This document shows, in pieces, positions 1-13,120 of a DNA stretch of 64,000 nucleotides (within the stretch, counting starts at the first letter, position 1; the number at the start of each line of letters is the position of its first letter). This DNA comes from Hemibagrus wyckioides. Taxonomy: Eukaryota > Chordata > Actinopteri > Siluriformes > Bagridae. Both the position numbers and the translations under genes were made by a program. The notes under the pieces are model-generated. The model was not told the origin of the DNA, made no database searches, and saw only the letters and a list, made by a program, of their open reading frames with translations. The stretch covers positions 1,407,073 to 1,471,072 of the forward strand of contig NC_080715.1 in the NCBI RefSeq assembly GCF_019097595.1, given 5' to 3'.

Positions 1-81
1 CCACCAGCTCCACCTGACCTCCACACACCTCCACCTGACCTCCACACACCTCCACCAGCTCCACCTGACCTCCACACACCT
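1..81. repeat. short minisatellite, CTCCACCTGACCTCCACACAC-like
   Basis: Units of about 20 bases built from CTCCACCTGAC and CTCCACACAC, with an interspersed CACCAGCTC variant, run from the left edge to about base 81. The array is cut by the window edge, so its true length is unknown. No gene is seen in it. Confidence 0.85.
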
Positions 82-149
82 TAATAATAAATGTAAATAT
101 ATTAAAACAGCAGAAACTCACGTTTTATTAAGCTGACCTGTCCACTTGT

Positions 150-292
150 GGTGTGGGTGTGTGTGTGTGTGCGTGAGTGTGTGCGTGTGTGAGTGTGTGC
201 GTGTGTGCGTGCGTGTGTGTGTGCGTGCGTGTGTGTGCGTGCATGCGTGTGTGTGCGTGTGTGTGTGTGAAAGAGAGAGAGAGAGAGAATGA
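150..292. repeat. GT/GC-rich microsatellite followed by a GA run
   Basis: Alternating GT with GC and GA interruptions, ending in (GA)n at about 269-288. A 91-codon minus-strand frame across it is only the repeat read as His-Thr. Bases 293-715 are AT-rich and hold nothing recognisable. Confidence 0.9.
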
Positions 293-719
293 GTATATCC
301 TACTTCTTGAATGGTCTTGTTTTAGATTAATCATTCTTCCTGATATGTAAATTTCTTCATTTGCAAGTCGAATGAGTTTGTCTGTTATGAAAGCTTTCAC
401 CACTGACTGACTCTGAGGAGGAAAAAATGTGATTTTTTAATTCATATTCCATTTTTATTCATTGTTTCTGTACTTTCTTTATCTCCTAAGATGTAATTAG
501 TTCATATAGCTTTTAGGGTTATGAATGAGACAGATGCCATGATGGTGAGAAAAAGAAAAACCTCCGTGAGACGATAAACCATTATTCTGAAGATGTTTGA
601 GTTCAGCTGCTGCCTTTAGAGATGTTCCTTGTGGATTTTTGGGGGGTTTATTAGGGACGTGTGTAAAAAGTGTTTATCTTCTTAGATACTGGGAATCTTG
701 ATGGTAACATGGGTTAATT

Positions 720-847
720 GATGGCCCTGTGATGTCCAGGGTGTACCCCTGCCTTTCGTCCAATGTGTCCTGGGATAGGCTCCAGCAGATCCCTGTGACC
801 CTAATTAGGAATAAAGTGGGTATAGAGGATGGATGGATGGATGGATT
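720..847 (+). mobile_element. 3' end of a non-LTR element with (TGGA)n tail
   Basis: The motif order (GATGTCCAGGGTGTACCCC, then CTGGGATAGGCTCCAGCAG, then a short GGGTATAGAGG run into repeated ATGG) is the familiar tail of a very abundant fish non-LTR repeat, probably RTE-like. That assignment rests on recalled family knowledge. Only the last 130 bases are present and there is no coding capacity. Confidence 0.65.
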
Positions 848-1109
848 GATGATTATAGTATGTCGTGCCCTCACACCCTCACTCTTTCACTCGGAATCTT
901 GAGAAAGTAATAAGTGGCAGGTGATCTGAATTTCCTTTTGAAATTCTGTGACAATTATCTGACATTATATCAAAGTTTTATGACACAGAGTCGCATCGTA
1001 AAACAACGTCATGTGTTTATTTGATCTGTTCCTGCACTTCCTCACCGAGGGAACAAGCAGAATGATCTCATATTATACAAAACTTCAGCTGTGTTTCATA
1101 ATTAACATG

Positions 1110-1132
1110 GCACACTCACACACACACACACA

Positions 1133-1166
<34 letters not shown>
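1110..1166. repeat. (CA)n microsatellite
   Basis: A CA run with two CTCA interruptions. A (GT)n run at 1364-1415 lies about 200 bases downstream on the same strand, so the two are mutually complementary. Confidence 0.95.
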
Positions 1167-1168
<2 letters not shown>

Positions 1169-1360
1169 ACAGCACTGGAGGTGGCAGTTTGAAACGCAAC
1201 CATGGCGAGATGGAAATGAGCGTTATTATTTTCCAGGGAAATGAGGAGATCGGATCTGTCAGAGCAGGGAAGCAGCAGCTGTTCACCATTTTCCTCTCGC
1301 TCTGTAACACACCTGCCCTTAAACAAACACACACACTGAGCAAACAAACCCACTGAAACG

Positions 1361-1363
<3 letters not shown>

Positions 1364-1415
<52 letters not shown>
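1364..1415. repeat. (GT)n microsatellite
   Basis: About 26 uninterrupted GT units. The peptides read across it in either strand are low-complexity artefacts. Bases 1416-1799 are AT-rich unique sequence with no recognised gene. Confidence 0.95.
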
Positions 1416-1417
<2 letters not shown>

Positions 1418-1799
1418 CAGGAGGAGGATCTCACTGTGTTTCACCGAGTCCTGGTTTTTATATTGTTTATTAAAAATGAATAATGTACCTGAAGGATACA
1501 CTTCAGTTACACTGAGTAAACACACACCTGTGTAATAAACACCTGTTAGAATGACACACTATTAATACACTGAGTTTTTATTGTTGTGTATGAACTATAC
1601 AGTATGCTATTAAATATTAATACCAATGAAAACCGTGAAATGTGATATATTTTAAGTTCGGCTGATTAACATGATGAGGTTCTGAATTGTGAGTGTTTGC
1701 TAAATTCCTATTTTTCTATTATTTCAATAAAAGCAGTCACCTTGCTGTAGTTTAACACATGACATGATGTAACATGCTCCTCCACCGGGGGGCGCCTCA

Positions 1800-2215
1800 G
1801 ATCAAATCAAATCAAATTTTATTAGTCACATACATAATGGTACACAGTGTGATATGCAGTGAAAGGCTTACACAACTGTTATGACCCTAGGAAAAGGAAA
1901 AGGAATAAGGACAGAACAAAGACAAGATAAAAAACATAAAAATAAAATACAAAAATACGAAATATAAAAAATAAGAATACGAATTATACTAAAATACAAA
2001 ATATAAAAATATAAAAACAAGTTCACAGTAGCAAAAAAATATAATAGAATAAAAACAGAATAAAACATAATAAATATAAATAAAGTAGGGTATGTATATA
2101 TAATAAGATAGAATATGTATATGTGTAAAAGTGTAAAATGTACATACAGGAAGTGTAAAATACAACAGCTGTGATGCAAAGTTATGTAAAATTATAAAAT
2201 TATATAAAGTGTAAA
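1800..2215 (-). mobile_element. 5'-truncated non-LTR element, 3' end only (family J)
   Basis: Read on the minus strand, this ends in TTTCACTGCATATCACAC, a GTGACTAATAAAATTTG box and repeated GATTT. The same order ends the minus-strand element at 50706-52208. Here only the AT-rich 3' untranslated part survives, preceded on the plus strand by CAAATCAAATCAAATTTTAT. Bases 2216-2469 between it and the next element show nothing except a short GGGTTAGGGTTAG near 2460. Confidence 0.7.
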
Positions 2216-2469
2216 GTGAATAGCCACAACAACATTTTGCAGATTTTTCCAGAACGAAACAGAGACTTGGAAATGAGGAGAATACTGAATATTGAACTGA
2301 TTGATACTGATTTTCTTTTTCTTTTTTTACAGAAAATTACTGTATATCTATAAAATCTGTAAAAATATGAGCTAAAGTTTGAGACACAAATAATTATTTA
2401 CAGTTATAGTACTGAATCAGACATTACCCCAAGACCAAACCCTTATCCTAACAATACTTGGGTTAGGGT

Positions 2470-3427
2470 TAGACACGGACATCTTCAACATCTCCCTGAG
2501 CAGCGCCGTCGTCCCAACGTGCCTAAAGTCCACCACCATCATCCCCGTGCCGAAGAAGTCTCCAGTGTCCTGTCTCAATGACTACCGTCCCGTTGCACTC
2601 ACACCCATCATCATGAAGTGCTTCGAGAGGCTCGTCATGAGGCACATTAAGAACCTGCTGCCACCTTCACTCGACCCCATGCAGTTTGCATATCGTCCAA
2701 ATCGCTCTACAGACGATGCCATCAGCACAACCCTCCATCTGGCCCTCACACACCTGGACAATAAAGACACTTACCTACGAATGCTGTTCATTGACTTCAG
2801 TTCAGCATTCAGTACGATCATTCCTCAGCACCTGATGGAGAAGCTGACTCTGCTGGGCATCAACATCTCCCTCTGCAAATGGATCCTGGATTTCCTGACT
2901 GGGAGACCTCAGTCACTCCGGATCAGGAACAGTATCTCCAGCACCACCACACTGAACACTGGAGCTCCTCAGGGCTGTGTGCTCAGTCCACTGCTGTTCA
3001 CTCTGCTGACTCACGACTGTGCAGCAATGCACAGCTATAATCATATCATCAAGTTCTCTGATGACACGACCGTGGTGGATCTCATCAGCAAGAATGACGA
3101 GTCAGCATACAGAGAGGAGGTGCAGCGGCTAACAGCCTGGTGTAAAGTCAACAACCTCTCCCTGAACGTCGACAAGACTAAAGAGATGGTTGTTGACTTC
3201 AGGAGAGCACAGAGTGACCATTCTCCACTCAACATCGATGGGTCCATCATGGAGATCGTCAAGAGCACTTGGTGTTCACCTGGTGGAGGACCTCACCTGG
3301 TCACTCAACACCAGCTCCATCACCAGGAAAGCCCAGCAGTGTCTCTACTTCCTGAGGAGGCTGAGGAAAGCCCATCTCCCTCCCCCCATCCTGACTGTGT
3401 TCTACAGAGGGACCATGGAGAGCCTAT
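2470..3427 (+). mobile_element. non-LTR reverse transcriptase fragment (family J, jockey-superclade type)
   Basis: The translation from 2547 shows RT blocks in order: [73 protein letters not shown] (the active-site box reads SDD where most relatives have ADD) and a thumb segment [14 protein letters not shown] frameshift near 3275 separates it from the following frame reading [20 protein letters not shown]. It is 5'-truncated within the segment before RT and stops at TMESL, where the CACACCCC satellite begins. The same region is found again near 49310-49431. Assignment within CR1/L2/Rex1/I-like groups is uncertain. It is a dead retroelement, not a host gene. Confidence 0.85.
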
Positions 3428-6400
3428 AACACACCCCACACACCCCTCACACACACTCTTACACACTCTTACACACTCTTACACACCCCACACACCCCTC
3501 ACACACACTCTTACACACCCCACACACCCCTCACACACACTCTTACACACTCTTACACACCCCACACACCCCTCACACACACTCTTACACACCCCACACA
3601 CCCCTCACACACACTCTTACACACTCTTACACACCCCACACACCCCACACACACACTCTTACACACCCCACACACACACTCTTACACACCCCTCACACAC
3701 ACTCTTACACACTCTTACACACCCCACACATACACTCTTACACACTCTTACACACCCCACACACACACTCTTACACACCCCACACATACACTCTTACACA
3801 CCCCACACATACACTCTTACACACTCTTACACACCCCACACACACACTCTTACACACCCCACACATACAATCTTACACACCCCACACATACACTCTTACA
3901 CACCCCACACATACACTCTTACACACCCCACACATACACTCTTACACACCCCACACATACACTCTTACACACCCCACACACACACTCTTACACACTCTTA
4001 CACACCCCACACACACACTCTTACACACCCCACACACACTCTTACACACCCCACACATACACTCTTACACACCCCACACATACACTCTTACACACCCCAC
4101 ACACCCCTCACATACACTCTTACACACCCCACACATACACTCTTACACACCCCACACACACACTCTTACACACCCCACACACACACTCTTACACACTCTT
4201 ACACACCCCACACACCCCTCACACACACTCTTACACACTCTTACACACCCCACACACACACTCTTACACACTATTACACACCCCACACACCCCTCACACA
4301 CACTCTTACACACCCCACACACCCCTCACACACACTCTTACACACTCTTACACACCCCACACATACACTCTTACACACCCCACACACCCCTCACACACAC
4401 TGTGACACACCCCACACACCTCTCACATACACTCTTACACACCCCACACACCCCTCACATACACTCTAACACACCCCACACACCCCCCACACACACTCTT
4501 ACACACCCCACACACCCCTCACACACACTCTTACACACCCCATACACCCCTCACACACACTCTTACACATCCCACACACCCCTCACACACACTGTGACAC
4601 ACCCCACACACCCCTCACACACACTCTTACACACCCCACACACCCCTCACATACACTCTTACACATCCCACACACCCCTCACACACACTCTTACACACCC
4701 CACACACCCCTCACACACACTCTTACACACCCCATACACCCCACACACACACTCTTACACATCCCACACACCCCTCACACACACTGTGACACACCCCACA
4801 CACCCCTCACACACACTCTTACACACCCCACACACCCCTCACACACACTCTTACACACCCCACACACCCCTCACATACACTCTTACACACCCCACACACC
4901 CCTCACACACACTCTTACACACCCCACATACACTCTTACACACCCCACACACCCCTCACACACACTCTTACACACCCCACACACCCCTCACACACACTCT
5001 TACACACCCCACACACACACTCTTACACACCCCACACACCCCTCACATACACTCTTACACACCCCACACACCCCTCACACACACTCTTACACACCCTTAC
5101 ACACCCCTCACACACACTCTTACACACCCCACACACCCCTCACACACACTCTTACACACCCCACACACCCTTACACACCCCACACACCCCTCACACACAC
5201 CCCACACACACTCTTACACACCCCACACACCCCTCACACACACTCTTACACACCCCACACACCCCTCACACACACTCTTACACACCCCACACACCCCTCA
5301 CACACACCCTTACACACCCCACACACCCCTCACACACACCCTTACATACCCCACACACCCCTCACACACCCCCTTACACACCCCACACACCCCTCACACA
5401 CACTCTTACACACCCCACACACCTCTCACACACCCCACACACCCCACACACACACTCTTACACACCACACACATCTCACACACCCCACACACACACTCTT
5501 ACACACGCCACACACCCTTACACACCCCACACACACACTCTTACACACCCCCCACACCCCCCACCCACACCCTTACACCCCCCACACACCCCTCACACAC
5601 ACTCTTACACACCCCACACACACTCTTACACACCCCACACACCCCTCACACACACTCTTACACACCCCACACACCCTTACACACCCCACACCCCCCTCAC
5701 ACACCCCACACACCCCCTTACACACCCCACACACCCTTACACACCCCCCTCACACACCCCACACACCCCCTTACACACCCCACACACCCCTCACACACAC
5801 TCTTACACACCCCACACATCCCACACACCCCTCACACACACTCTTACACACCCCACACACCCTTACACACCCCTCACACACACTCTTACACACCCCTCAC
5901 ACACACCCCACACACCCCTCACACACACCCCACACACCCCTCACACACACTCTTACACACCACACACACCCTTACACACCCCTCACACACACCCCTCAGA
6001 CACACTCTTACACACCCCACACACCCTTACACACCCTCTCTTGCACACCCCACACACACACCCTTACACACCCCACACACACACCCTCACACACACTCTT
6101 ACACACCCCACACACCCCTCACACACACTCTTACACACCCCACACACACACTCTTACACACCCCACACACCCCTCACACACACTCTTACACACTCTTACA
6201 CACCCCACACACCCCTCACACACACTCTTATACACCCCACACACCCCTCACACACACTCTTACACACCCCGCACACACACTCTTACACACCCACACACCC
6301 CTCACACACACCCCAAACACCCCTCACACACACCCCACACACCCCTCACACACCCCCTTACACACCCCACACACACACTCTTACACACCCCACACACCCC

Positions 6401-9400
6401 TCGCACACACTCTTACACACCCCACACACCCTTACACACCCCTCACACACACCGCACACACCCCTCACAGACCCCCTTACACACCCCACACACACACTCT
6501 TACACACCCCACACACCCCTCGCACACACTCTTACACACCCCACACACCCTTACACACCCCTCACACACACCCTTACACATCCCACACACCCCTCACACA
6601 CACTCTTACACACCCCTCACACACACTCTTACACACCCCACACACCCCTCACACACACCCTTACACACCCCTCACACACACTCTTACACACCCCACACAC
6701 ACACTCTTACACACCCCACACACCCCTCACACACACTCTTACACACCCCACACACCCTTACACACCCCTCACACACACTCTTACACACCCCACACACCCC
6801 TCACACACACCCCACACACCCCTCACACACACCCTTACACACCCACCCCACACACCCCTCACACACACTCTTACACACCCCACACACCCCTCACACACAC
6901 CCTTACACACCCCACACACCCCTCACACACACTCTTACACACCCCACACACCCCTCACACACACTCTTACACACCCACACACCCCTCACACACACCCCAC
7001 ACACCCCTCACACACACTCTTACACACCCCACACACCCCTCACACACACCCTTACACACCCCACACACCCCTCACATACACTCTAACACACCCCACACAC
7101 CCCCTTACACACCCCACACACACACTCTTACACACCCCTCACATACACTCTTACACACCCCACACACACACTCTTACACACCCCACACATACACTCTTAC
7201 ACACCCCACACATACACTCTTACACACTCTTACACACCCCACACACACACTCTTACACACCCCACACATACACTCTTACACACCCCACACATACACTCTT
7301 ACACACTCTTACACACCCCACACACACACTCTTACACACCCCACACATACACTCTTACACACCCCACACATACACTCTTACACACCCCACACATACACTC
7401 TTACACACCCCACACATACACTCTTACACACCCCACACATACACTCTTACACACCCCACACACACACTCTTACACACCCCACACATACACTCTTACACAC
7501 TCTTACACACCCCACACACCCCTCACACACACTCTTACACACTCTTACACACCCCACACACACACTCTTACACACTCTTACACACCCCCCACACACACTC
7601 TTACACACCCCACACATACACTCTTACACACTCTTACACACCCCACACACACACTCTTACACACCCCTCACATACACTCTTACACACCCCACACACACAC
7701 TCTTACACACCCCACACATACACTCTTACACACTCTTACACACCCCACACACACACTCTTACACACTCTTACACACCCCCCACACACACTCTTACACACC
7801 CCACACATACACTCTTACACACCCCACACACCCCTCACACACACTCTTACACACTCTTACACACCCCACACACACACTCTTACACACTCTTACACACCCC
7901 CACACACACTCTTACACACCCCACACATACACTCTTACACACTCTTACACACCCCACACACACACTCTTACACACCCCTCACATACACTCTTACACACCC
8001 CACACACACACTCTTACACACCCCCCACACACACTCTTACACACCCCACACATACACTCTTACACACTCTTACACACCCCACACACACACTCTTACACAC
8101 CCCTCACATACACTCTTACACACCCCACACACACACTCTTACACACCCCTCACATACACTCTTACACACCCCACACACCCCTCACATACACTCTTACACA
8201 CCCCACACACCCCTCACATACACTCTTACACACCCCACACATACACTCTTACACACTCTTACACACCCCACACACACACTCTTACACACCCCTCACATAC
8301 ACTCTTACACACCCCACACACACACTCTTACACACCCCTCACATACACTCTTACACACCCCACACACCCCTCACATACACTCTTACACACCCCACACACC
8401 CCTCACATACACTCTTACACACCCCACACACCCCTCACATACACTCTTACACACCCCACACACACACTCTTACACACCCCACACATACACTCTTACACAC
8501 TCTTACACACCCCACACACCCCTCACACACACTCTTACACACTCTTACACACCCCACACACACACTCTTACACACTATTACACACCCCACACACCCCTCA
8601 CACACACTCTTACACACCCCACACACCCCTCACACACACTCTTACACACTCTTATACACCCCACACATACACTCTTACACACCCCACACACCCCTCACAC
8701 ACACTCTTACACACCCCACACACCCCTCACATACACTCTTACACACCCCACACACCCCTCACACACACTCTTACACACCCCATACACCCCTCACACACAC
8801 TCTTAAACATCCCACACACCCCTCACACACACTGTGACACACCCCACACACCCCTCACACACACTCTTACACACCCCACACACCCCTCACATACACTCTT
8901 ACACATCCCACACACCCCTCACACACACTCTTACACACCCCACACACCCCTCACATACACTCTTACACACCCCACACACCCCTCACACACACTCTTACAC
9001 ACCCCACACATACACTCTTACACACCCCACACACCCCTCACATACACTCTTACACACCCCACACACCCCTCACACACACTCTTACACACCCCACACACCC
9101 CTCACACACACTCTTACACACCCCACACACACACTCTTACACACCCCACACACCCCTCACATACACTCTTACACACCCCACACACCCCTCACACACACTC
9201 TTACACACCCTTACACACCCCTCACACACACTCTTACACACCCCACACACCCCTCACACACACTCTTACACACCCCACACACCCTTACACATCCCTCACA
9301 CACACTCTTACACACCCCACACACCCCTCACACACACCCCACACACACTCTCACATACCCCACACACCCCTCACACACACACTCACACACCCACTCTCAC

Positions 9401-11405
9401 ACACCACACACACTCTTACACATCCCACACACCCCTCATACACTCTCTTACACACCCCACACACTCCTCTCACACACCCCACACACCCCTCACACACACA
9501 CTCACACACCCCACACACCCCTCTCACACACTCTCACACACCCCACACACCCCTCACACACACCACACACCCCTCACACACCCCACACACCCCTCACACA
9601 CACTCTTACACACCCCACACATCCCACACACCCCTCACACACACTCTTACACACCCCACACACCCTTACACACCCCTCACACACACTCTTACACACCCCA
9701 CACACCCCTCACACACACCCTTACACACCCCACACACCCCTCACACACACTCTTACACACCCCACACACACTCTTACACACCCCACACACCCCTCCCACA
9801 CCCTCTTCCACTCCCCACACACCCTTACACACCCCACACCCCCCCCACACACCCCACACACCCCCTTACACACCCCACCCACCCTTACACACCCCACACC
9901 CCCCTCACACATCCCACACACCCCTCACACACACTCTTACACACCCCACACACCCTTACACACCCCACACACCCTTACACACCCCTCACACACACCCCAC
10001 ACACCCCTCACACACACTCTTACACACCCCACACATCCCACACACCCCTCACACACACTCTTACACACCCCACACACCCTTACACACCCCTCACACACAC
10101 CCTACACACCCCTTACACACCACACACCTCACACACACCCCACACACCCCTCACACACACTCTTACACACCACACACACCCTTACACACCCCTCACACAC
10201 ACCCCTCAGACACACTCTTACACACCCCACACACCCTTACACACCCTCTCTTGCACACCCCACACACACACTCTTACACACCCCACACACACACCCTCAC
10301 ACACACTCTTACACACCCCACACACCCCTCACACACACTCTTACACACCCCACACACACACTCTTACACACCCCACACACCCCACACACCCCTCACACAC
10401 ACTCTTACACACTCTTACACACCTCACACACCCCTCACACACACCTCACACCCCTCACACACACCTCACACACCCCTCACACACCCCTCACACCCCTCAC
10501 ACACACCTCACACACCCCTCACACACACTCTTACACACCTCACACACCCCTCACACACACCTCACACACCCCTCACACACACCCCACACACCCCTCACAC
10601 ACCCCCTTACACACCCCACACACACACTCTTACACACCCCACACACCCCTCGCACACACTCTTACACACCCCACACACCCTTACACACCCCTCACACACA
10701 CCCCACACACCCCTCACACACCCCCTTACACACCCCACACACACACTCTTACACACCCCACACACCCCTCGCACACACTCTTACACACCCCACACACCCT
10801 TACACACCCCTCACACACACCCTTACACATCCCACACACCCCTCACACACACTCTTACACACCCCTCACACACACTCTTACACACCCCACACACCCCTCA
10901 CACACACTCTTACACACCCCTCACACACACTCTTACACACCCCACACACACACTCTTACACACCCCACACACACACTCTTACACACCCCACACACCCCTC
11001 ACACACACTCTTACACACCCCACACACCCTTACACACCCCTCACACACACTCTTACACACCCCACACACCCCTCACACACACCCCACACACCCCTCACAC
11101 ACACTTTTACACACCCACCCCACACACCCCTCACACACACTCTTACACACCCCACACACCCCTCACACACACCCTTACACACCCCACACACCCCTCACAC
11201 ACACTCTTACACACCCCACACACCCCTCACACACACTCTTACACACCCACACACCCCTCACACACACCCCACACACCCCTCACACACACTCTTACACACC
11301 CCACACACCCCTCACACACACCCTTACACACCCCACACACCCCTCACATACACTCTAACACACCCCACACACCCCCTTACACACCCCTCACACACACTCT
11401 TACAC
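3428..11405. repeat. 8-kb CACACCCC/CTCTTA satellite array with higher-order structure
   Basis: Nearly 8 kb is built from short modules: CTCTTACACACCCC, ACACACCCCTCACACACA (together a 32-base unit) and CTCTTACACA, shuffled with TACACTC variants. Rare variants repeat at a fixed distance: CCCTCTCTTGCACACC at 6032-6049 and 10242-10259 (offset 4210), CACTATTACACACC near 4272 and 8576 (offset 4304), CATACACTCTAACACACC near 7079 and 11351 (offset 4272). The right half is therefore a diverged copy of the left half. The plus strand reads for hundreds of codons as His-Thr-Pro repeats because the modules carry almost no stops; frames end only where a TGTGACAC or TCTAACAC variant supplies one. No spacers exist, so it is not CRISPR-like. 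Confidence 0.97.
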
Positions 11406-11492
11406 TTGATGGTTTGTGACCATCCATCTTCCTCTTGATGACATTCCAGAGGTTTTCAATAGTGTTCACATCTGGAGATTGGGCAGTGCTCT
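11406..11492 (-). mobile_element. Tc1-like transposase C-terminal fragment
   Basis: Read on the minus strand this encodes AQSPDVNTIENLWNVIKRKM followed by DGHKPS. That matches the SPDLNPIENLW block carrying the last catalytic acidic residue of Tc1 DDE transposases. Only about 28 codons remain between the satellite and an (AT)n run. Confidence 0.8.
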
Positions 11493-11507
11493 CTTATTTT
11501 TTTCCAG

Positions 11508-11510
<3 letters not shown>

Positions 11511-11602
<92 letters not shown>

Positions 11603-11660
11603 CTCCTCATATATGACTCCATATATGACTCCTCATATATATAATATATATATATATATA
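11511..11660. repeat. (AT)n microsatellite
   Basis: About 150 bases of alternating TA with a TACTCCTCATATATGAC spacer repeated twice near 11602-11635. The self-complementary tract could extrude as a cruciform. Tyr-Ile reading frames here are artefacts. Confidence 0.95.
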
Positions 11661-11679
11661 GAGTATATACAGTCAATAG

Positions 11680-13120
11680 TCAAGGAAACATTACATCAGT
11701 TCAAAATAGAAAAATTACTTATTAGGTCCAGACACACCTAGATCCAGGTTATTTTACCTCCCACCAAAAATACATACCCATCCAGAAGCATGGACAGTAC
11801 CTCACGAGATCCCCAGGGAGCGCCCTATAGTGTCCGATTGTGGCAGTGAATCTTACCGTACAGCAGAATACACTGATAGTTTTCTGAATCCCATTTCACA
11901 AAAACATAACTGTTACCTCAAAGACACATACGATTTTGTAGATAAACGAAAAACTAATATTCTGAAAGACAAGATACTTCTTTTCACCATAGACATTGAT
12001 AGTCTATACACCAACATTAGGACAACCAAAATTAGGACATATCCTACAACTACTTGAAATAAATTTAAACCAAAATAACTTTGATTTCAATGATCAAATA
12101 TTTTTACAAATTCAAGGAATGGCCATGGGCAAAAAATTTGCTCCGGCATATGCTAACATCTACATGGTTGATTGGGAAACATCTCTTCTGGAAAAATGTA
12201 AGTACACACCACACATCTCTTACAGATACTTGGATGACATTCTTGGAGTGTGGGAACATGGAGAAGAGGAGTCTGACCACTTTATTAAAACAGCAAACAC
12301 AAATCACCTGAACATCGTTGACCGGAAGATAGAGGTTTGAGCCCCAGCACCACCAAGCTGCCTCTGTTGGGCCCTTGATCAAGGCCCCCAACCCACCCTG
12401 CTCCAGGGGTGCTGTATCATGGCTGACCCTGCGATCTGACCCCGACCCCCAAGGATGGGATATGCGAAGAAAGAATTTCACTATGCTGTAATGTATATGT
12501 GACAAATACAGATAACTTAATCACATTTAAATACAAAACCGACCCATTATCCATCGAATTCCTTGATACTACAGTGTTTCTGAGTGAACCGTCAGCCTAC
12601 CTTAGATCATTCAAAGCAAGAGAATTAAAAAAAAACAACAAAAAAAAACCAGATACACAGTTTACTCCATAAATCTAGTTTTTCATCCAAAACATTCATT
12701 TAAAGGCCTAATTAAATCACAACTTATACACTTCCGTCGAATCTGTACTGATGAACAGGATTTTCACAAGGCCACACAAAAACTGTTCAAAGCCCTCAAA
12801 CCGAGGGGATACAGAAAGATTCCTCAGGTACATCAAATCCGCCACCATACAACAATTAAAAGATCGACCTCCTCGGACCTGGTTGCCGAGCTGCAGAAGT
12901 GTTATCCTGTTAATAACCACCTATACACAACAAACACAAATACTAAACAGACAAATCAAAAATAATTTTCAAATAGCACAACAACAGGTACAGAGTCATT
13001 TTGGCTTACCGGAAAAACAAAAATCTCAGACATCTTGGTCCGATTTTAGTCTGGGCCAGGTCTGGGGTTCCTAAACCAGATGAGGAACCACATCATTGAC
13101 ATTAGATTGCAATATTTTCA
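11680..13120 (+). pseudogene. fossil reverse transcriptase, Penelope-like type
   Basis: Pieces in several frames give, in order, DPGYFYLPPKIHTHPE (11739 on), RPIVSDCGSESYRTAEYTDS, TIDIDSLYTNI, GMAMGKKFAPAYANIYM, YRYLDDILGVW with the catalytic YLDD, then after an interruption EFLDTTVF, FHPKHSFKGLIKSQL, IKNNFQIAQQQ and a KNKNLRHL-like end. The blocks fit the single-ORF RTs of Penelope-like elements in fish; no GIY-YIG domain is seen. There is a frameshift near 12030, several more after 12520, and a SINE-like insertion at 12318-12520. The exact class is an inference from motif order; RT identity is firm. Confidence 0.7.
12318..12520 (+). mobile_element. tRNA-derived SINE inserted in the RT fossil
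   Basis: The 5' part carries a box-B-like AGGTTTGAGCCCC, then ACCACCAAGCTGCC and GGGCCCTTGATCAAGGCCC. This is the body shared with fish tRNA-derived SINEs. The 3' part (TTTCACTATGCTGTAATG, then TATATGTGACAAATA) resembles the 3' end of the family J LINEs at 1800-2215 and 50706-52208. The flanking RT frame reads HLNI before and FKYKTDPLSIEFLDTTVF after, which shows that it interrupts the host element. The A box is not preserved. Confidence 0.7.

Noticed and set aside
2547..3427. Host gene for a reverse-transcriptase-like protein
   Set aside because: RT motif order is that of a non-LTR element, with a frameshift and related copies elsewhere in the window.
3428..11405. CRISPR-like array
   Set aside because: Repeats are contiguous and of mixed length with no unique spacers, and the sequence is eukaryotic.
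3420..11438. Several 400-900-codon His-Thr-Pro reading frames as genes
   Set aside because: They are the CACACCCC satellite read in frames that lack stops. There is no non-repetitive domain, and frames end only at variant repeat units.
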